Shown in pieces: positions 33,961 to 46,689 of a stretch of DNA of 64,000 nt (position 1 is its first letter; the number at the start of each line of letters is the position of its first letter). Under the pieces are notes generated by a model. That model saw only the letters and a program-made list of their open reading frames with translations, did not search any database and was not told where the DNA came from. The position numbers were made by a program, and so were the translations under genes. Origin of the DNA: Cristatella mucedo (taxonomy: Eukaryota > Bryozoa > Phylactolaemata > Cristatellidae); assembly GCA_009760855.2 (NCBI GenBank), contig WPIO01000084.1:56001-120000 (forward strand), read 5' to 3'.

Positions 33961-36610
33961 GATTGGTGGTAGATGAACCAACCTTGAGGGAAATATCGTC
34001 TTACTTAAGGTCGACACGAGACTGATCTGCAGTTATTAGTTCGGTCTAATCATCGTGAAGCTGAAGGAAGCTTGCTGTCGTCCAAGTATACTATAGTGTC
34101 TTCACAGTCCGTTAGGGAGATGAGATGGATACAGTGTATAGCTGCACAATATGCAAAAGGGGTCTGTACAGCTGAATTTCATCTGCATGAAAATTAAAAC
34201 CACGGCTTTGTTTTGGGTTGAAAGCTGCCTTTGGAATAGTATTGATATTGACAAGTTATCTCCGAAGGAAGGGGATCATTGCTCTCTAGCTCCCGGTTCC
34301 GTATTTCTCTTCTTCTCTTCTTCTGGTCTAACTTAAACTTAATCACGTTTAGCTGATCTCTGAAGAGATTGAGGTAGAGCCTGTAGAGTTATCTCTTCAA
34401 TCCCCTAGAGTGAGGAATTCTAAGGGTGTTTTTAAGTAACGAGTTTATACTCTTACCAAACAGAGTGAATGGAGGAGCTTCAGCCCTCTCCTAAGGAACT
34501 GTAAGCTCCGTTCGAGCTTGATGAGTTTTTAGTCTAGTAAGTCCCGAGGGAGGACTGCTTTCCCCTTTACTTCCGAAAGAGGAGTCCAGACTCCCTCTAC
34601 TCTCCCTAACCTTCTAGGAGGCTAGGCTTTTTAAAGGAAGTATGGGAACCTCCCCTGAGGGGGCTTTAGTTCCGTGGAGAATCTTTTTGGAGTTCACAAG
34701 CTTTCGATTGAACCCACCTGAGGCAACTCAAAATACAAAGGCTCCCTGGATGACCGGCAACCATTAATATATAAACTTACTTACATTGTTGCCTATTTGA
34801 CTTTTCGTATCTTCGCTTGATCAATGTTCTGCATCTCGCGACATCGTACTTCATTCCGGATCTTGAACAGCTCCTTGCCTAGTTTATCAACCGATCAATG
34901 AAGTCTCTGAAAAGTAACCAAGGGAGAGGTTCCCGTTCGGATGACTTGATTTTTTCGGCTATTAGCTCCCATGATTGGACTTGGGCCGAAGTCGGATTGG
35001 TATGCCAAACGTGCAGATGTTGTGCTTTCTGAGACAAATAATTTGGAATCTCTCGTCTCTGCACCGTGGATCATGTTAAATTGGTAGCCTTCTCAATTGA
35101 TCATTTGATCACGCTGCCATTCTAAGGATGGCATAGATGAGGATTGATGGTTTTCGGACCGCTTTGGAATAATCTATACCCTCTCGAATCAAAATAGTGT
35201 ATATTTTAGCTCTTTAGAGTATTCGCCGTTAGAACAACGTTAGTCATTTAATAACTGTGCTGATGTAGGCTGTATTGTATGATCGGATCGCAGGACAGTC
35301 AAATGTTAGTAGATGTACTTATTTCTTGAATTTCGTTCGATGTACTGCATCTGCGGATGGTCTAAAAAATCCCACAGAGCACGAAATAATTGTGGGGTAT
35401 TAATTTTAGGCTATTGAGAATTTTTTTTGAAAAGCCTAGTTTAATTTAAACACCACAACTTGACAAACAAATGGACTGCAAGGCTGCTGCTCTGCATTTT
35501 TACAAATAAGGATGCTAAGGTACGTGGAAATTCTAGCTTATTTTGCTTTAGAGTGGTCTGCCCTAAATGAAAAAGGCTGCCGCCAGAAAAAAACTTCAAA
35601 GCAGGATTTTTGCATAAGATGCAAAAATAAATAAAAAAACACTTCCATGTGTATACTACTGCTTCATTTGGCTATAACATAAAAGCCCTGATTGCTCATA
35701 ATGTCGGCAAGATGTCATGAACTGTTGTAGGTGACTATAAATGCCACTGTTCAGTACTATGTAAATAGATTGCCGCCAGTAAACCAATGATGCCGAAAAT
35801 TTCTTTTGGCATGGGCCCACTTATGTCGTTGTGGCACTAGCGTTGGTCTCACACTTTTTTCACCATCGCAATATCGCAGTCATCTCTAACTGCTCAGATT
35901 ATATCGTCAACTAGCAAATAGATGATGTCAATTGTACTACAGATTTTATTAGAAAATTAATAGCAGTACCTAATATGCTAATATATGCACCAATATCACA
36001 TAAATAACTTCTCATTAATATCAAAAGGTTCCTCAGAAACCTGTTTACACAACTCAAGAAAATTGTAGAGCATAGATAATGTCTATTGAGTATGGCGCCT
36101 CAAACATGCAAGAGCGGTGCAAACTAAATGGGAAATCAAAAAGAATGCACTAAGCTGGCAAGCTTCAAACCGAAACTTGGAAAATTAATTATTCTCATTG
36201 CTCATTTAGCATCAAACTTGTTACGGTCTCGATTTGGTTAATCTGTACACAGGGAAATAATTGATGCTGTACCTTTTCGGCACGAGTTTAGAGACTCCAT
36301 TGAAATTGAGCTACTTTTGAACCAGCACTGGACCGAACGGAATAAAATGGCAACCGTACGACTTCTTCTTTTCCGATTTGAGATTTGGCCTGTTATCTGA
36401 AGTAATACTTGTTTTCTAGCCACTAGGTAATGCTCTGCTTCTCTGAAAGCATGGAATAGAGGCGTGCAGTACCTGTCCAGAATTCTGGTAGACTTTAACA
36501 TGGCGGTCCTTCCTGCCAGAGATTCATCTATCCCGAGCATGAAAGTGCCCTTCATTTGCTATTCCCAAAGCCGTTTGATGAAAAGATAAAAAATAATAGC
36601 CTGTATAAAA
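33961..36610. other. Unassigned region; possible decayed coding segment 34340-35220
   Basis: From 34340 to 35220 the sequence differs in texture, with many short C/T-rich patches and few family repeats. The minus strand holds coding-like pieces in shifting frames, such as SWELIAEKIKSSEREPLPW at 34879-35064. I cannot assign a family; a degraded retroelement is possible. The remainder to 36610 shows nothing. Confidence 0.3.
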
Positions 36611-36614
36611 GCTG

Positions 36615-36735
36615 AGACTTAGACTCACCGAAAGCTGCTTAGGCCCTGAGTGCACTAAGGAAAACACTACCGGAAAAGAACCCACTTAGTTCTTTTGGTT
36701 TCAGAGAGTTACAGGTGGATATACCCTGCATTAAA
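36615..36735 (+). mobile_element. R2 LINE 3' fragment
   Basis: accgaaagctgcttaggccc, then gtgcacta and the garbled acccac...gagttacag block match the last part of R2. Confidence 0.6.
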
Positions 36736-36739
36736 TTAC

Positions 36740-37435
36740 GGAGCTGCAGGTTGCATGAAACTTGTCGATTCCTAAGTGGTATCAAGGACATGAGACGGGA
36801 AGAAAACCTCATCCAAATGGAGACAATGCTTCACTGGAATCTCTGAAGACCCCTAGAGGTACGATACCTAACAGTTTGCCTAAGGAAAAGGAACGGGTGA
36901 AGATTATGGCGATGTGTGCTTCCTGTGCCATCGTAACTAAAAGCTTGGAGTTCATGGTTTATCATTGGCCGGCGTCATAAAGGTGTCACGATAGCAAAAG
37001 AAGACTCTTTGCAGTGCGTGTGCCAAGTTATTTTGCCTGTGTTGTTCAATGCCCTTTTATGTGTGCCGAAGAGAAAAGCATCCTCGGAAAATTTAGAATG
37101 TATAACACAGACGCTACCTAGTACACATACGCGAGAGCTATTCTAAAATTTTGAATTGAATCCATCAATTGAAATATTTTGAAACCAGCGCTGGCGTGAT
37201 GAAGTTGATAGGCAGTCGGAAAGTCTTGCAGACAAGAGTTCGCAAACAAGCAAGTATTTTGACCCCCGTACATTCTGTGAGTCAGCGGCAATAAATAATA
37301 ATGTAATATGTTTTTTCAAAAGTAAACCAACATGTTAAACCTATTTTACTCAGAAATTGGTGGAATTAAACATCAAAATTGTCTCAACCTGTAAATGTCC
37401 AGCAGCATATACAAGCAATCGGAGTATACTGTTAC
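36740..37435. other. Intergenic, nothing supported
   Basis: No recognised feature. Confidence 0.35.
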
Positions 37436-37439
37436 ACAA

Positions 37440-37800
37440 TGACCTTTAACTGGACGACCAAGTGAACTCCGCAGTCGAGTCTGCCTCCTTTCAGATTCAA
37501 ACCGTTACGAAAATACATGCCAACTTTGTCAAAGATAACATCACAAAACAGGTACATGAATTTGTGATTATTTGTCTTACCTTGGTCCTTACAGGTCTGG
37601 CTGCCCGCACCATTCGACGCTTACAGTTGGTGCCAAACCCAGCTGTCAATCGCACCACTACCTCTGCTGGCTCGATCTGTCAAACAGAGCATTTCAAAAT
37701 CTCAAATCTAGTAAGGACCATGCCTTTAGATCAAAGAATCCCAAAATCGTTAGCTCTCAGAATGGCACGACGGCTTCGCAATGCTAACGACTCAGCTCAT
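37440..37800 (+). mobile_element. R1 LINE fragment (decayed)
   Basis: Coding remnants parallel R1: gacctttaactggacgacc, gcctcctttcagattcaaac, and RRLQLVPNPAV in the frame near 37610. Numerous indels. Confidence 0.6.
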
Positions 37801-38029
37801 ATTAACTTGGCATAGTTGGAGTCGGTTCTGAAAGGTGTTAACCTTGCGATAGCATGGGGCCTGAAGACCGTTGTCGTCGTAACCAATTCTGCCAGAGTAT
37901 TTGGCTGGCTCTAGCCAATGGGCTGGGAGGAATAAATCATTACCAGCGCCGCGACGACCTGGGAAAGCGTTAACACGTCGACGGTTGACCCTGCTTGCTG
38001 ACACGATTCGCCAGAGTTATTTGGCTACG

Positions 38030-38104
38030 TGTTAAGGGTGCTCTCCTCAACTTGGTCTGGCCGAGGCCGTGGGCTCGAGCCCCATGGCAAATGTGAAGTG
38101 CGTA

Positions 38105-38135
<31 letters not shown>

Positions 38136-38260
38136 CACTTATAAAGTGACCACAGAGAACTCACTCTCTTTCTAGACGCTTTACATTGGCTACAAATGGA
38201 GATTATGTTATCTTTGGGTGATATAAAAATGAATTTTACATATATAATTGAATATTGAAT
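38030..38260 (+). mobile_element. S2 SINE-like element split by an R1 3' end
   Basis: The S2 head and middle (gggctcgagccccatggc, aaatgtgaagtgcg) run to about 38105. An R1 3' terminus on the minus strand with AATAATAAT follows (38105-38200), and then the S2-type end gggtgatataaaaatgaat resumes. Confidence 0.5.
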
Positions 38261-38271
38261 ATATGTTTTGT

Positions 38272-38610
38272 AAGGTAATGTAATGTAATGTATCTCCATC
38301 TGTAACTCCACAAAGTCATAAAGACCATGTGGTTGTTACGAAGGAGAGTTTTGTATAGCGCACTCACAGCCTAAGCGGCTTTCGGTACGCATTCGGTAGC
38401 CAACAGACTTCGTCTCACACAACAAAGAGAAATTGGAAAGCATAGCAGAGCCAGAAGAACAGCCGAGGTAGTGAGTAGCATAGAAGTAGCAGTTCAGGAT
38501 CGCTGAAAAGGATGTGCCATAGTCAGCAGTAGGAGAGTAGTTGTCGTTGCGTGAGAATAGTGGAAGCGAGTTCCACAGTCTAGGACCTGCAGAGCTAAAG
38601 TTTCTATCGC
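38272..38610 (-). mobile_element. R2 LINE 3' end
   Basis: Begins with a TGTAATG tail and carries the full R2 UTR plus coding end up to the GGCGATAGAAAC stretch. It is followed directly by the TG microsatellite. Confidence 0.85.
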
Positions 38611-38614
38611 CAAA

Positions 38615-38616
38615 TG

Positions 38617-38653
<37 letters not shown>

Positions 38654-38658
38654 ATGTA

Positions 38659-38702
<44 letters not shown>
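38615..38702. repeat. (TG)n / (TATG)n microsatellite
   Basis: Two TG arrays separated by a TATG-rich middle. The Cys/Val and His/Thr frames across it are artefacts. Confidence 0.95.
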
Positions 38703-38703
<1 letters not shown>

Positions 38704-38739
38704 AATTCATTTATATGATATGACCAGACTTTACGACAA

Positions 38740-40015
38740 TTAAAAGAGCCACAGATCTTCGAGTTTCTTCTCCTAGCATTTGCTTCGTCATAGTGAATTG
38801 TCCTTTGTATAAACAAGTAGTTGACACCATGCTGATAACCACAACAAATTTTTCCTACGTTGCTTCCTGCGTGGGCAAAGTTCGTAGAAAGTGAGTGTTT
38901 TCTTAACTTGCTGCGCAAATGTCTTACTAGAACTGCAGTGGTTATAATTACTCTACGGTCGCAGCTGTACCGAGTCTTTCGGGCGCAGTATCTTGAACGA
39001 GCAAAGTCTGGTACCCTACTTGACACGGCCTGTAGCCAGCATCTGCTTACTCGACATCGCAAGCATGCGAAACTTTTTCAGTGAACATGCCAAGGTCAGC
39101 AGCCTCAGGGATAAGGTTTCTTTAGCTAAACATTACTTTAAATACACTCCTAATTCCCGCAGGTGCTTTCTTGTGAGCAAGCTAGGTCACCCCTGACAGG
39201 GCATGCAGATCTGCAAACTACTGCTCAGCTTCCTACTTCAACCAAGTATAGGCAACACCACTAAGCAAGAGAGGCGTTCCTACTGAAAATATTGTTGACA
39301 CCGAATAACATTTTCTTTAAAAATCTGTCAATCTTTGATAGTTCGGCTGCCTATTAACTGAAGTCACGCGTAATATAAAATTTTCAATCAAGTGCACGTC
39401 TGTGAACGCTCTACATCACTAGTGTCTACGAGTTAGCTTTTCTTGCAGCAAAAAAGTTAACTGAAACGGAATAATGCAAATATTCCTCGACATATTCTGA
39501 ATATGGATTTGGTAAGGCCATCTGTGCCACGCCAGTGAATCTCTTTAGCCTGCTGGTATATATCCTATCTCAGTGTTGCGTTCTGACGTCAATTACTCTA
39601 TTCCATTTAAGCGTGTTGAGTTCAGCTCCATTCCAGCAGCTTGCTTTTGGGCCAAAATTCAGATGTACGCTGGTACCAAATATTCATACTATACTCTGCA
39701 GGCAAAATATTTGTAGGCAGCTTCACTTAAAATTGAAAAACTGCCGAGCGTAAAGTACATGCTTAGGCATAGAGAGTGACTTGGTGGCGATTTCATAGCA
39801 ATGCCAACAGATCGATATGTCCTGCAAGGCATTATATGTTTATTTATTCATTTAACTCATATTCATAAGTGTTAAGATCTTGAAAAAATTGTTTCAAGTG
39901 ATTACGAAAGACTTGGATAGCCCGAACATGTCCCAGTTTATTGCTTATATTGCCCCATACTGCTTGCTGTTCAGGAGCCAAGTACGGCATTAGCAGCACA
40001 GCAAACCTATTCAGA
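38740..40015. other. Intergenic, nothing supported
   Basis: Several short frames without domains. No clear repeat. Confidence 0.35.
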
Positions 40016-40019
40016 ATTA

Positions 40020-40130
40020 TTATCAACATTATAAGACATTGTATAGCACCTTGGAGAACTAAATATCTATATAGGAACTTTGCGTGTGCTACAAAGTAAG
40101 CAATACAGTCGTAAAAACATCAAAATGAAA
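40020..40130 (-). mobile_element. R1 LINE 3' end, degenerate
   Basis: attattatcaacattataag, then gcaccttggagaactaaata and the tttgcgtgtgctacaaag block correspond to the R1 terminus. Confidence 0.5.
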
Positions 40131-40139
40131 CCAAAAAAC

Positions 40140-41245
40140 AAAAGGGCTACAAGTACTTGCACGCGCACACTTATTCAGTTCGAAAAACAGCAGAAAAACA
40201 TGTAGCTCGTAAGAGTGTATAAGGGCGTACACTCCTATGCAGCAATAAAGGCCGTTTAGATGTGAAGCAGATTCAGAGAGATACGAAAGCTGAAAAGAAG
40301 CCCTACGCTTAGCCGATTTTCGCGGCGTTACAAGTCTTAGAATGCATTAGAACTCCGGCCACTGTTCATGGTTCCTGGCTGGTTGACTAGAGACAGGTTG
40401 GCTCCGCCTTCTGTTGCTGTAAGGTCGCCTGCTGAGAGAGCTGCGTTTGCGTCTTTTCTGCACACGGTAGACTAGATCGCTTTGTGTTATACTATCGGTC
40501 GGGTTATCCACGCTAACACGAGTCGTAAGGTAACTTCTGAAGTATCCAGGATTATGGTTTCCGTAATGGATTCCCACCCGGAACGTTCTTAAGCCGGACT
40601 GCAATTTTTCGCGATGTGCTAAGGAAAACAGTAAAATTGTTTCTGAGCCCCGCAAAAATCGTTCCAGCTTGAAAATGTGGTATATATACCTCAAAAAATG
40701 TTCACAGTTTTTAAGCTACCTAAATAAATTATTTGAAGAATTAAGAGCCAGATGAAGATGAACATTTCATACATTAAAAGCACAGCTGCACAACTCACAA
40801 AGAGCTACAAAAATCATTTAGCACTCTTAAAAAATAACACACAAATTGAACCACGAGAACACAACCAGCTTCTCTGTTACTTCACAAATAACAAGAGGTA
40901 GCAATGTATGCACTCTTTTATTTGATTTTTCGGGCGCAAGCAAACGGTAGTATAGGGCGGTAGTATAACTCGAAAGCGGCTTCATAGTCCATCATTTTTT
41001 CACCAACACAGGTGCTCCCATTCCGGATATTTGTTGCCCGAGACCTTCGTAACCCGGGAACCCACGGTATGTCGCTCAATGATAACCTACGGGTTAAAAA
41101 GAAGCAAAGTGGAAATGTGGAAATTTCTTGAGCAGCTAAATTTACTGGCAACCGGCCAGCTACACTTAGCGACCAAATCCGGCGACGATCTTAACACCTG
41201 ACCGGCCTTCGAGCGTCCTCTCACGCGGCTTCCTTACGCGCAGGA
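40140..41245. other. Two unassigned minus-strand frames
   Basis: Minus frames of 115 codons (40347-40694, basic C-terminus with KRRKRSSLSRRPYSNRRR) and 77 codons (40918-41151) are open but match no family I know and have no supporting context. Confidence 0.25.
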
Positions 41246-41249
41246 AACA

Positions 41250-41325
41250 TAATAATAATAATAATGAGGCCGATAAAGTGCCCTCAGAGAACTCAATCTC
41301 TTTCTTGGCGCTTTACATTTTCTGA
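41250..41325 (-). mobile_element. R1 LINE 3' end, short
   Basis: AATAATAAT followed by aaagtgccctcagagaactc and ctttcttggcgctttacat, the R1 terminus. Confidence 0.7.
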
Positions 41326-41329
41326 TATA

Positions 41330-41940
41330 GCGTTAAGCTAAGCACAGCCAACCGGCGCTAGCACGGCAAGGCCCCGCGGCTCGGGCGCAACTCGCAGCCC
41401 GCCCAGTCTGCATCATCCCTCATGTTTGAGCCAGCGATCAGTCTGCAGGGCACCCACACGCCACCGCAAAAGGCACGCGGCTCACTAGAAGCGCGATCTT
41501 TTTATCTGAGTTCACCACAGGTTCGTTCTCTAAGAAAGGAGGCGGACCGCGATCCGAATTTCAACGTACGAGGAAGCGTGCTTCGTCCAGACCAAGTAAA
41601 GCCGCCGCACAGCGCTTGCACCGAGGCTCGTCCGCCCACGGCCATTTTGTATACCTTCGCCTCTCACTCCGCGAAACCAAGGCTAAGCAGCGACTTTTGA
41701 GCTTACGAGTTTTCCGCTGTACACTTAAAGCAGAAGTCCTGCTCACGGGAAGATACACGCCCGTCGCTGTTGGCGGAACCAACCGGGATTGTCAACATTA
41801 TTTCGTTAATGGGCTATTAATTCTCTTGCCGCGAGTTGTAAGCCACGTGGATAGAGATTCAGTTCCTGAGACAAACAACCTAGTTACATTTATGTAATTA
41901 TTCTTCTTACCCAAGAGTTGAGAGAGATTTGAAAGAGTAA
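41330..41940. other. GC- and CpG-rich stretch, unassigned
   Basis: Roughly 500 bp is richer in G+C and CpG than its surroundings and open in several frames (for example 41422-41700 and 41616-41897 on plus). No domain is recognisable. It could be a promoter island or an exon of an unseen gene. Confidence 0.3.
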
Positions 41941-41944
41941 AGGG

Positions 41945-42060
41945 CAGAGAGAGAGAGAGAGAGAAAGAAAGAGAGAGAGAGAACAAAATCCATTCGTATA
42001 GGCCCCTAAAAAGCTCAATCTCTGTGCCGGTGCTTCACATATGCAACGGAGCTCGATCCC
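41945..42060 (-). mobile_element. (GA)n run and R1 3' end scrap
   Basis: GA/GAAA repeats at 41945-41982 run into tataggcccctaaaaagctc and ctctgtgccggtgcttcacat, a decayed R1 terminus. Confidence 0.5.
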
Positions 42061-42289
42061 TCGATCTCGGTAATCAAATTCCAATGCCACAATCCCCGAA
42101 TTCCGCTAAAAACTGCCCCTACATAATTTTCTTAATGCTCCAATTTTAAATGCCTATTACAAAAACTCTGTCTAAATTTTAAACACATTACTTTAGTTAA
42201 ATTGCGTTCGCACAACTTCGGGCAATGCATGGCAATTTACGGAAATGACTCGGCTTAAAGCCGAAATGCACTACAATCCATGGAAAACA

Positions 42290-42720
42290 TACCGCAAACA
42301 AACCACAAGCACTTTTCGGAATCTAGCTGTTTATTTGGACCTCGTACAAACCTTAAACCTTTTGGAAACCCTCAAATGCTTCCTAAACCTGAAACTCACT
42401 TCCAACTTGCGTCATGACATCTCCTGACTTGACCACATATAAAAAGACAAACGCATCTATTTATCGCAGTACTTATTGGGTCCTTGCGATTCGTCCGTTG
42501 AGTGCGTGTTGACACCGTGCATGCTGCCACTAACCATACTTGCATGCCGATTCTGTGCATGTCACCCTAACCTTGTTATTCATGTCTTTTATTGAGCATG
42601 CTACCACTCACCATTCGATTGTGCTTCCTTTGCAGCAAATTTAAAGTGTATACAATGATATTGAATCATCACAGGGCACTATATCAAATGTATTAGCCTT
42701 ATTATTATTATTAAATTGGC
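42290..42720 (+). mobile_element. R1 LINE fragment
   Basis: ORF2 C-terminal remnant (aaccttttggaaaccctcaa onward), then the 3' UTR with gcatgctgccactaaccata and the tail atatcaaatgtattagcc followed by TTATTATT. Confidence 0.75.
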
Positions 42721-43040
42721 TTCGCAAAGCTCCAATTTTCATTGCATATAACATTTCAGTTTGTTCAGAGTGAAACCGTAGAGTGTTTTTAAGTTATTTT
42801 GTACATTATTTTTCAACAATGCACGGCTATCGACAGCAATGGTAGTTGCCAATACAGCAATCCCTGGTAAATCAAAGAGAAATTGGTTTCGCAAAGCTTC
42901 AGTTCTCATTCCACATAACATCCCACCCCGTGGCGCGCACATACTTTCAACTCACCCTCTGCGTTCAATTTCTGGCGATGCGTAGCAATCGATGGAAACG
43001 GCCAGGGCAAATACAGTAATCCAATATTATCCATCGCAAA
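42716..43040 (+). repeat. Tandem duplication of about 168 bp
   Basis: ggcttcgcaaagctccaatt at 42719 recurs as ggtttcgcaaagcttcagtt at 42887, and the following caatgg...aatacagtaatcc block also recurs. Copies are diverged, so the duplication is old. Confidence 0.6.
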
Positions 43041-43610
43041 TTTAAAGCGCCTAGAAATAGTTTGAGTTATCTGAAGGTGCGTTATCAAGTGTATTATTAT
43101 TATCACAACAGTGTATAGGTAAACGATTAGATTCTAAAAAATGGGTGTTACGATGCTTTGCTTGGTGGGAGAGTAGATCTGATAGGTAGGCTGGACCCAG
43201 AAAAATACACGGACCTAAAGGTAATCTTCGAAACCTTGAAGTCAATGCGTGTTTTGACTGGAAGGTACTGCCAGTCTTTGAGATACGGTGTGATTTGGCA
43301 ACTGCAACGCTCACGACAGAAAAGCCTGGCTGCAGCGGGTTTCACCAACTGTGAAAACCTGATACTACACTGGGGGACCAGCAAGCCGTGAGTTAAGAAG
43401 TCGAGACGGGATGTCACAATGCATGAAATAATATAGACGTGGTATTCCTGTCTAAAAAGCCCGAAATACTGCAATGTTATGCAGATGAAAATAGGCAAGC
43501 TTTACTGCGGAGCTGTGTTCGTCTAATGAAAGGTCACTTTGGAATACGAGTTCTATATTTCATGCAAATTTTACAGGAGATATGCTAGTATAAACTGCTT
43601 AATCAGAGTA
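43030..43610 (-). mobile_element. R1 LINE fragments in inverted arrangement
   Basis: A short plus-strand R1 terminus (43030-43105) abuts a minus-strand R1 coding remnant (43107-43610) containing counterparts of the AYLSDLL and RLFCRERCSC stretches seen in the longest copy. Confidence 0.65.
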
Positions 43611-43619
43611 TCTAAATCT

Positions 43620-44225
43620 TGATGTATCTGCAAGCAAAGCGGTCAGGAACTTCAAGTGCACCGATATGGGCAAGAGCTCATAGGGTCTCTCGTGTCGCTG
43701 ATACTGTCCAATTCGTATGGATTTTTGGTTTCGACACTGCAAATGAGTTTCTTGTTTATGCAAACATCGCCATTAGTCTCTATCCATGCCTTCGCAAACA
43801 ACAATCGCTAGTAGGAAGCGGAATCACGCTCTATGCTTTAAAACGCCTCGAGCTGCTCATGGTCGACTCGCACCCGAAAGTGGTTGTGATAATCCTAAAT
43901 TGGCAATAAAGTGAACAGCTTACCGTTCCGAGGCCATGCACATTGGAAGCGCCTTATCACCGACTGACTAATTACAGTCAGAGCTATGGGGCTCTGGCAT
44001 GACGCGGAACTTGGAGCAAGGAACACTAATTGGTAAAGCAAGCCGAACCGAAATCATCGCCCAGGTGCTGTAAGTGCCGCAATTGGCCATCTCGAACGGT
44101 TGATTGCTTTATTATGTTACTCCAATTGTTGTTGCATTCTCGATGGTGGTGAATATGCCGATGCAGACGGATGCTATTTTAGTCGACAGTGCTCATTCTT
44201 GGGCTGAAAATGGTACCTATAAGCA
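43620..44225. other. Intergenic, nothing supported
   Basis: No recognised gene. A 96-codon plus frame at 43619-43909 lacks motifs. Confidence 0.3.
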
Positions 44226-44230
44226 GCCTG

Positions 44231-44233
44231 TCC

Positions 44234-44288
<55 letters not shown>

Positions 44289-44310
44289 TCTCTCTCTCTC
44301 GCTCTCTCTG
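44231..44310. repeat. (TC)n microsatellite
   Basis: About 80 bp of TC with few interruptions. Confidence 0.95.
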
Positions 44311-44379
44311 CAACTCTGGTTGATCCAATGGGTAGCTCGCTTAGGCCGATCAGGCCGAACTATGTTATGAGAAGTAAGG

Positions 44380-44570
44380 AAACCTAAAAGTGATTTGCAG
44401 AACTTTCAAGTCGCTATGCCGCTTGATTGGCAGCTACTGAGATCAGTGAAAAGTGGTGCAAAGCGGAAGCTGTAGCATTTACGAAAGGAAATACTAGCAA
44501 GTTTTATGAGCGAACCACACTTACTATTTTGGATTACCGAACAGTTAATGAATGCATAAAGACCTTATGA
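44380..44570 (-). mobile_element. R1 LINE fragment, decayed
   Basis: aacctaaaagtgatttgcag, ttgattggcagctactgag and gtgaaaagtggtgcaaagcgg parallel R1 coding sequence at 32900-33000. Confidence 0.5.
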
Positions 44571-44659
44571 TCGTCATAGTCCAACCATAATGACACAGGG
44601 CTCTATATTCTGCACGCAGCACTAACAATAACGTATAAGAAAAACAAGCAGCAACTGTG

Positions 44660-44795
44660 GATGGGCAATGATAGCTCAGGAGGTAAGGTGCTAGCTCTTC
44701 ACGACCGAGGTCGTGAGTTCAAACCCTGAAATAGGTGAGCTTGTATTGTCAATCGCAACAGGATGTCAAAGCCGTCAAGGCTCTTGGTCCACTGT
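44660..44795 (+). mobile_element. S1 SINE-like element, copy
   Basis: tagctcaggaggtaaggtgc (box A) and gtgagttcaaaccctg (box B), then a diverged S1 body. Confidence 0.55.
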
Positions 44796-44799
44796 ACAT

Positions 44800-46685
44800 A
44801 TGAAGCTGTTAAATCTGCTAATAATACGGCCGGTTTCTTCCAACAGACTCACAACATCAGCCAGCGCTAGAACTCACCGACCGGCAGTCTTTTATTCCTA
44901 AAGAGCGAATTGCGGTTAGGCCAATGCCTTATAAAGCAGCCAGGTCGTAAGCCGTACAATTATCTCGTTCATGAATAATCATATAAGAAGCTGCCCATAA
45001 GCCTCGGCTCATTGCTCCTATCGGTGGCTCAGCTTCTAATCAGCGGCAAAGCTCGTTGCTAGTAACCTTGGTTCAGCGATAAAGCTCGTAGTCCATAATC
45101 GCGGCGTATTGCACTACAGAGTTGTGCACTAAATTGTATTGCCTCGTTCCACAGGCAGAAAGACTTGCGATAAAAATGGAGAGGCAGCCAATGGTCTTGT
45201 GAGGATAGGCTAACATTAAACGACGAGTCTGTAACTATGACTGAGTGGAAACGTTCTATGAGAGATGGCACCAAGCACCAAGAAGCCATGGTAAGTTGGT
45301 CCTTAAAGATGGTTTTGACCTGCAAAGCCAGCATAGCTTGCCATTCCCCAGCGACGAGGCATGAAACTGACCAACAGCCGCCGTGTTTAAAAGCTAGAGA
45401 CGAGCTGCATATGGAGACGAGTAGCAGCCGGCTACAGCCTTATCGACATCCCAGCTGCCGCACAGGCTAGCAAAACTTCTAGTTTTCAAAGGCAACCGTC
45501 CGTCGTATATACTAACGTGTCAAACAGTATTTCGGTCGGTGAAAGACGTGCCTAGCGTTAAGTCGGCAGGTACCTGCGACGGGAGTCGGGGCAAATACTG
45601 CTGCTACTAGCGAGACTTCCGTGAAGCTGCCAAGCTAATTATCTACCTTGAACTTGCAACGATCGTCGTATTTAGACCGCGAGATTAACCAGAAAGAATT
45701 ATACTGGCTGGCTTTATTCTCATGTGACCACCAGGAGCCATTAGGGTACAGCTCCTTGGATACATACAAGTCCAAGCTAATTGCCTCCGGCATAAACTTA
45801 TTTTTTTGAATATAAAACCGACCATTACATTAAAACCTTCAGCCGTGGTTGAGCCCAGCTGTCAGCGATGAGGGCGAGAGCCACAAAATAAACTTAAAAA
45901 CAAGGAACCTCCGAATTTAACCGCATATCTCACAGCCACATTAACGCTACATATTTGAGCTCATTATACGTGGTGGTCGGTTTACATGTAGTCATTTGAC
46001 GGTAGCCATCAAAGTGGACCACATTAACATGCACCAAAGATTCATAAATATAAAGAAGTCACAAAATGTACTATAGAATCGCTATACCATTCAGTGCTGC
46101 TTTTGAGTGACAGTGTTTGCCATCAGCACAAACTTAGAGTCATTGCTAAGGTAGTTACTATAAATTAAATTAAATTCCTTTCACTAATAGGAGGTGCTTC
46201 CACGGCAATTTTTACTTACTCCTTGCACGTGAGTAAGCGCGGACACTAATATTCTTATGTAAAGTTCCAAACTAATATCTCAAAAGAGATGAGGAAAAGC
46301 ATAAAACATAGCATGACAAACAAAACATAATATAACATTATTAACTATTTCCTGTGGTGATAAAGAGTATTCAATCATCTTTAATTTTGCTTCGGAGCAT
46401 ATACAAGCTTCTTTGTAGGTTTGAAAGCGCTTTTGATGCCTTGCTATTGTAACCCTGCTAGGTGAGGATATTGGTGATTTAAGTTCAGTTAAGTTCTCTC
46501 GTCAACCCTTCTACTAGCCGTGAATGATTATCCTGTTGCTGGGTGCGATCTAGCCCGTCTCCAAATCAAGCTCAGAAAAGTCTGACATTTTATCGTATTA
46601 TATTATATCAAAATCGTAATGCTGTACGCATAAAAATCATTGGCAATTAATTGATTGGCTGATCCTTTTCCTCATTTATGAAGCG
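44800..46685. other. Intergenic, nothing supported
   Basis: Nearly 1.9 kb without a supported feature. Confidence 0.35.
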
Positions 46686-46689
46686 GCAG

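Noticed and set aside
40347-41151. Two neighbouring minus-strand frames as a gene
   Set aside because: No domain, no matching splice sites, no signal peptide; length is within chance for this window.
45250-45300. Splice-like end ccatggtaagttgg resembling the end of exon B2 of locus B
   Set aside because: No cysteine pattern upstream in any frame; probably chance.
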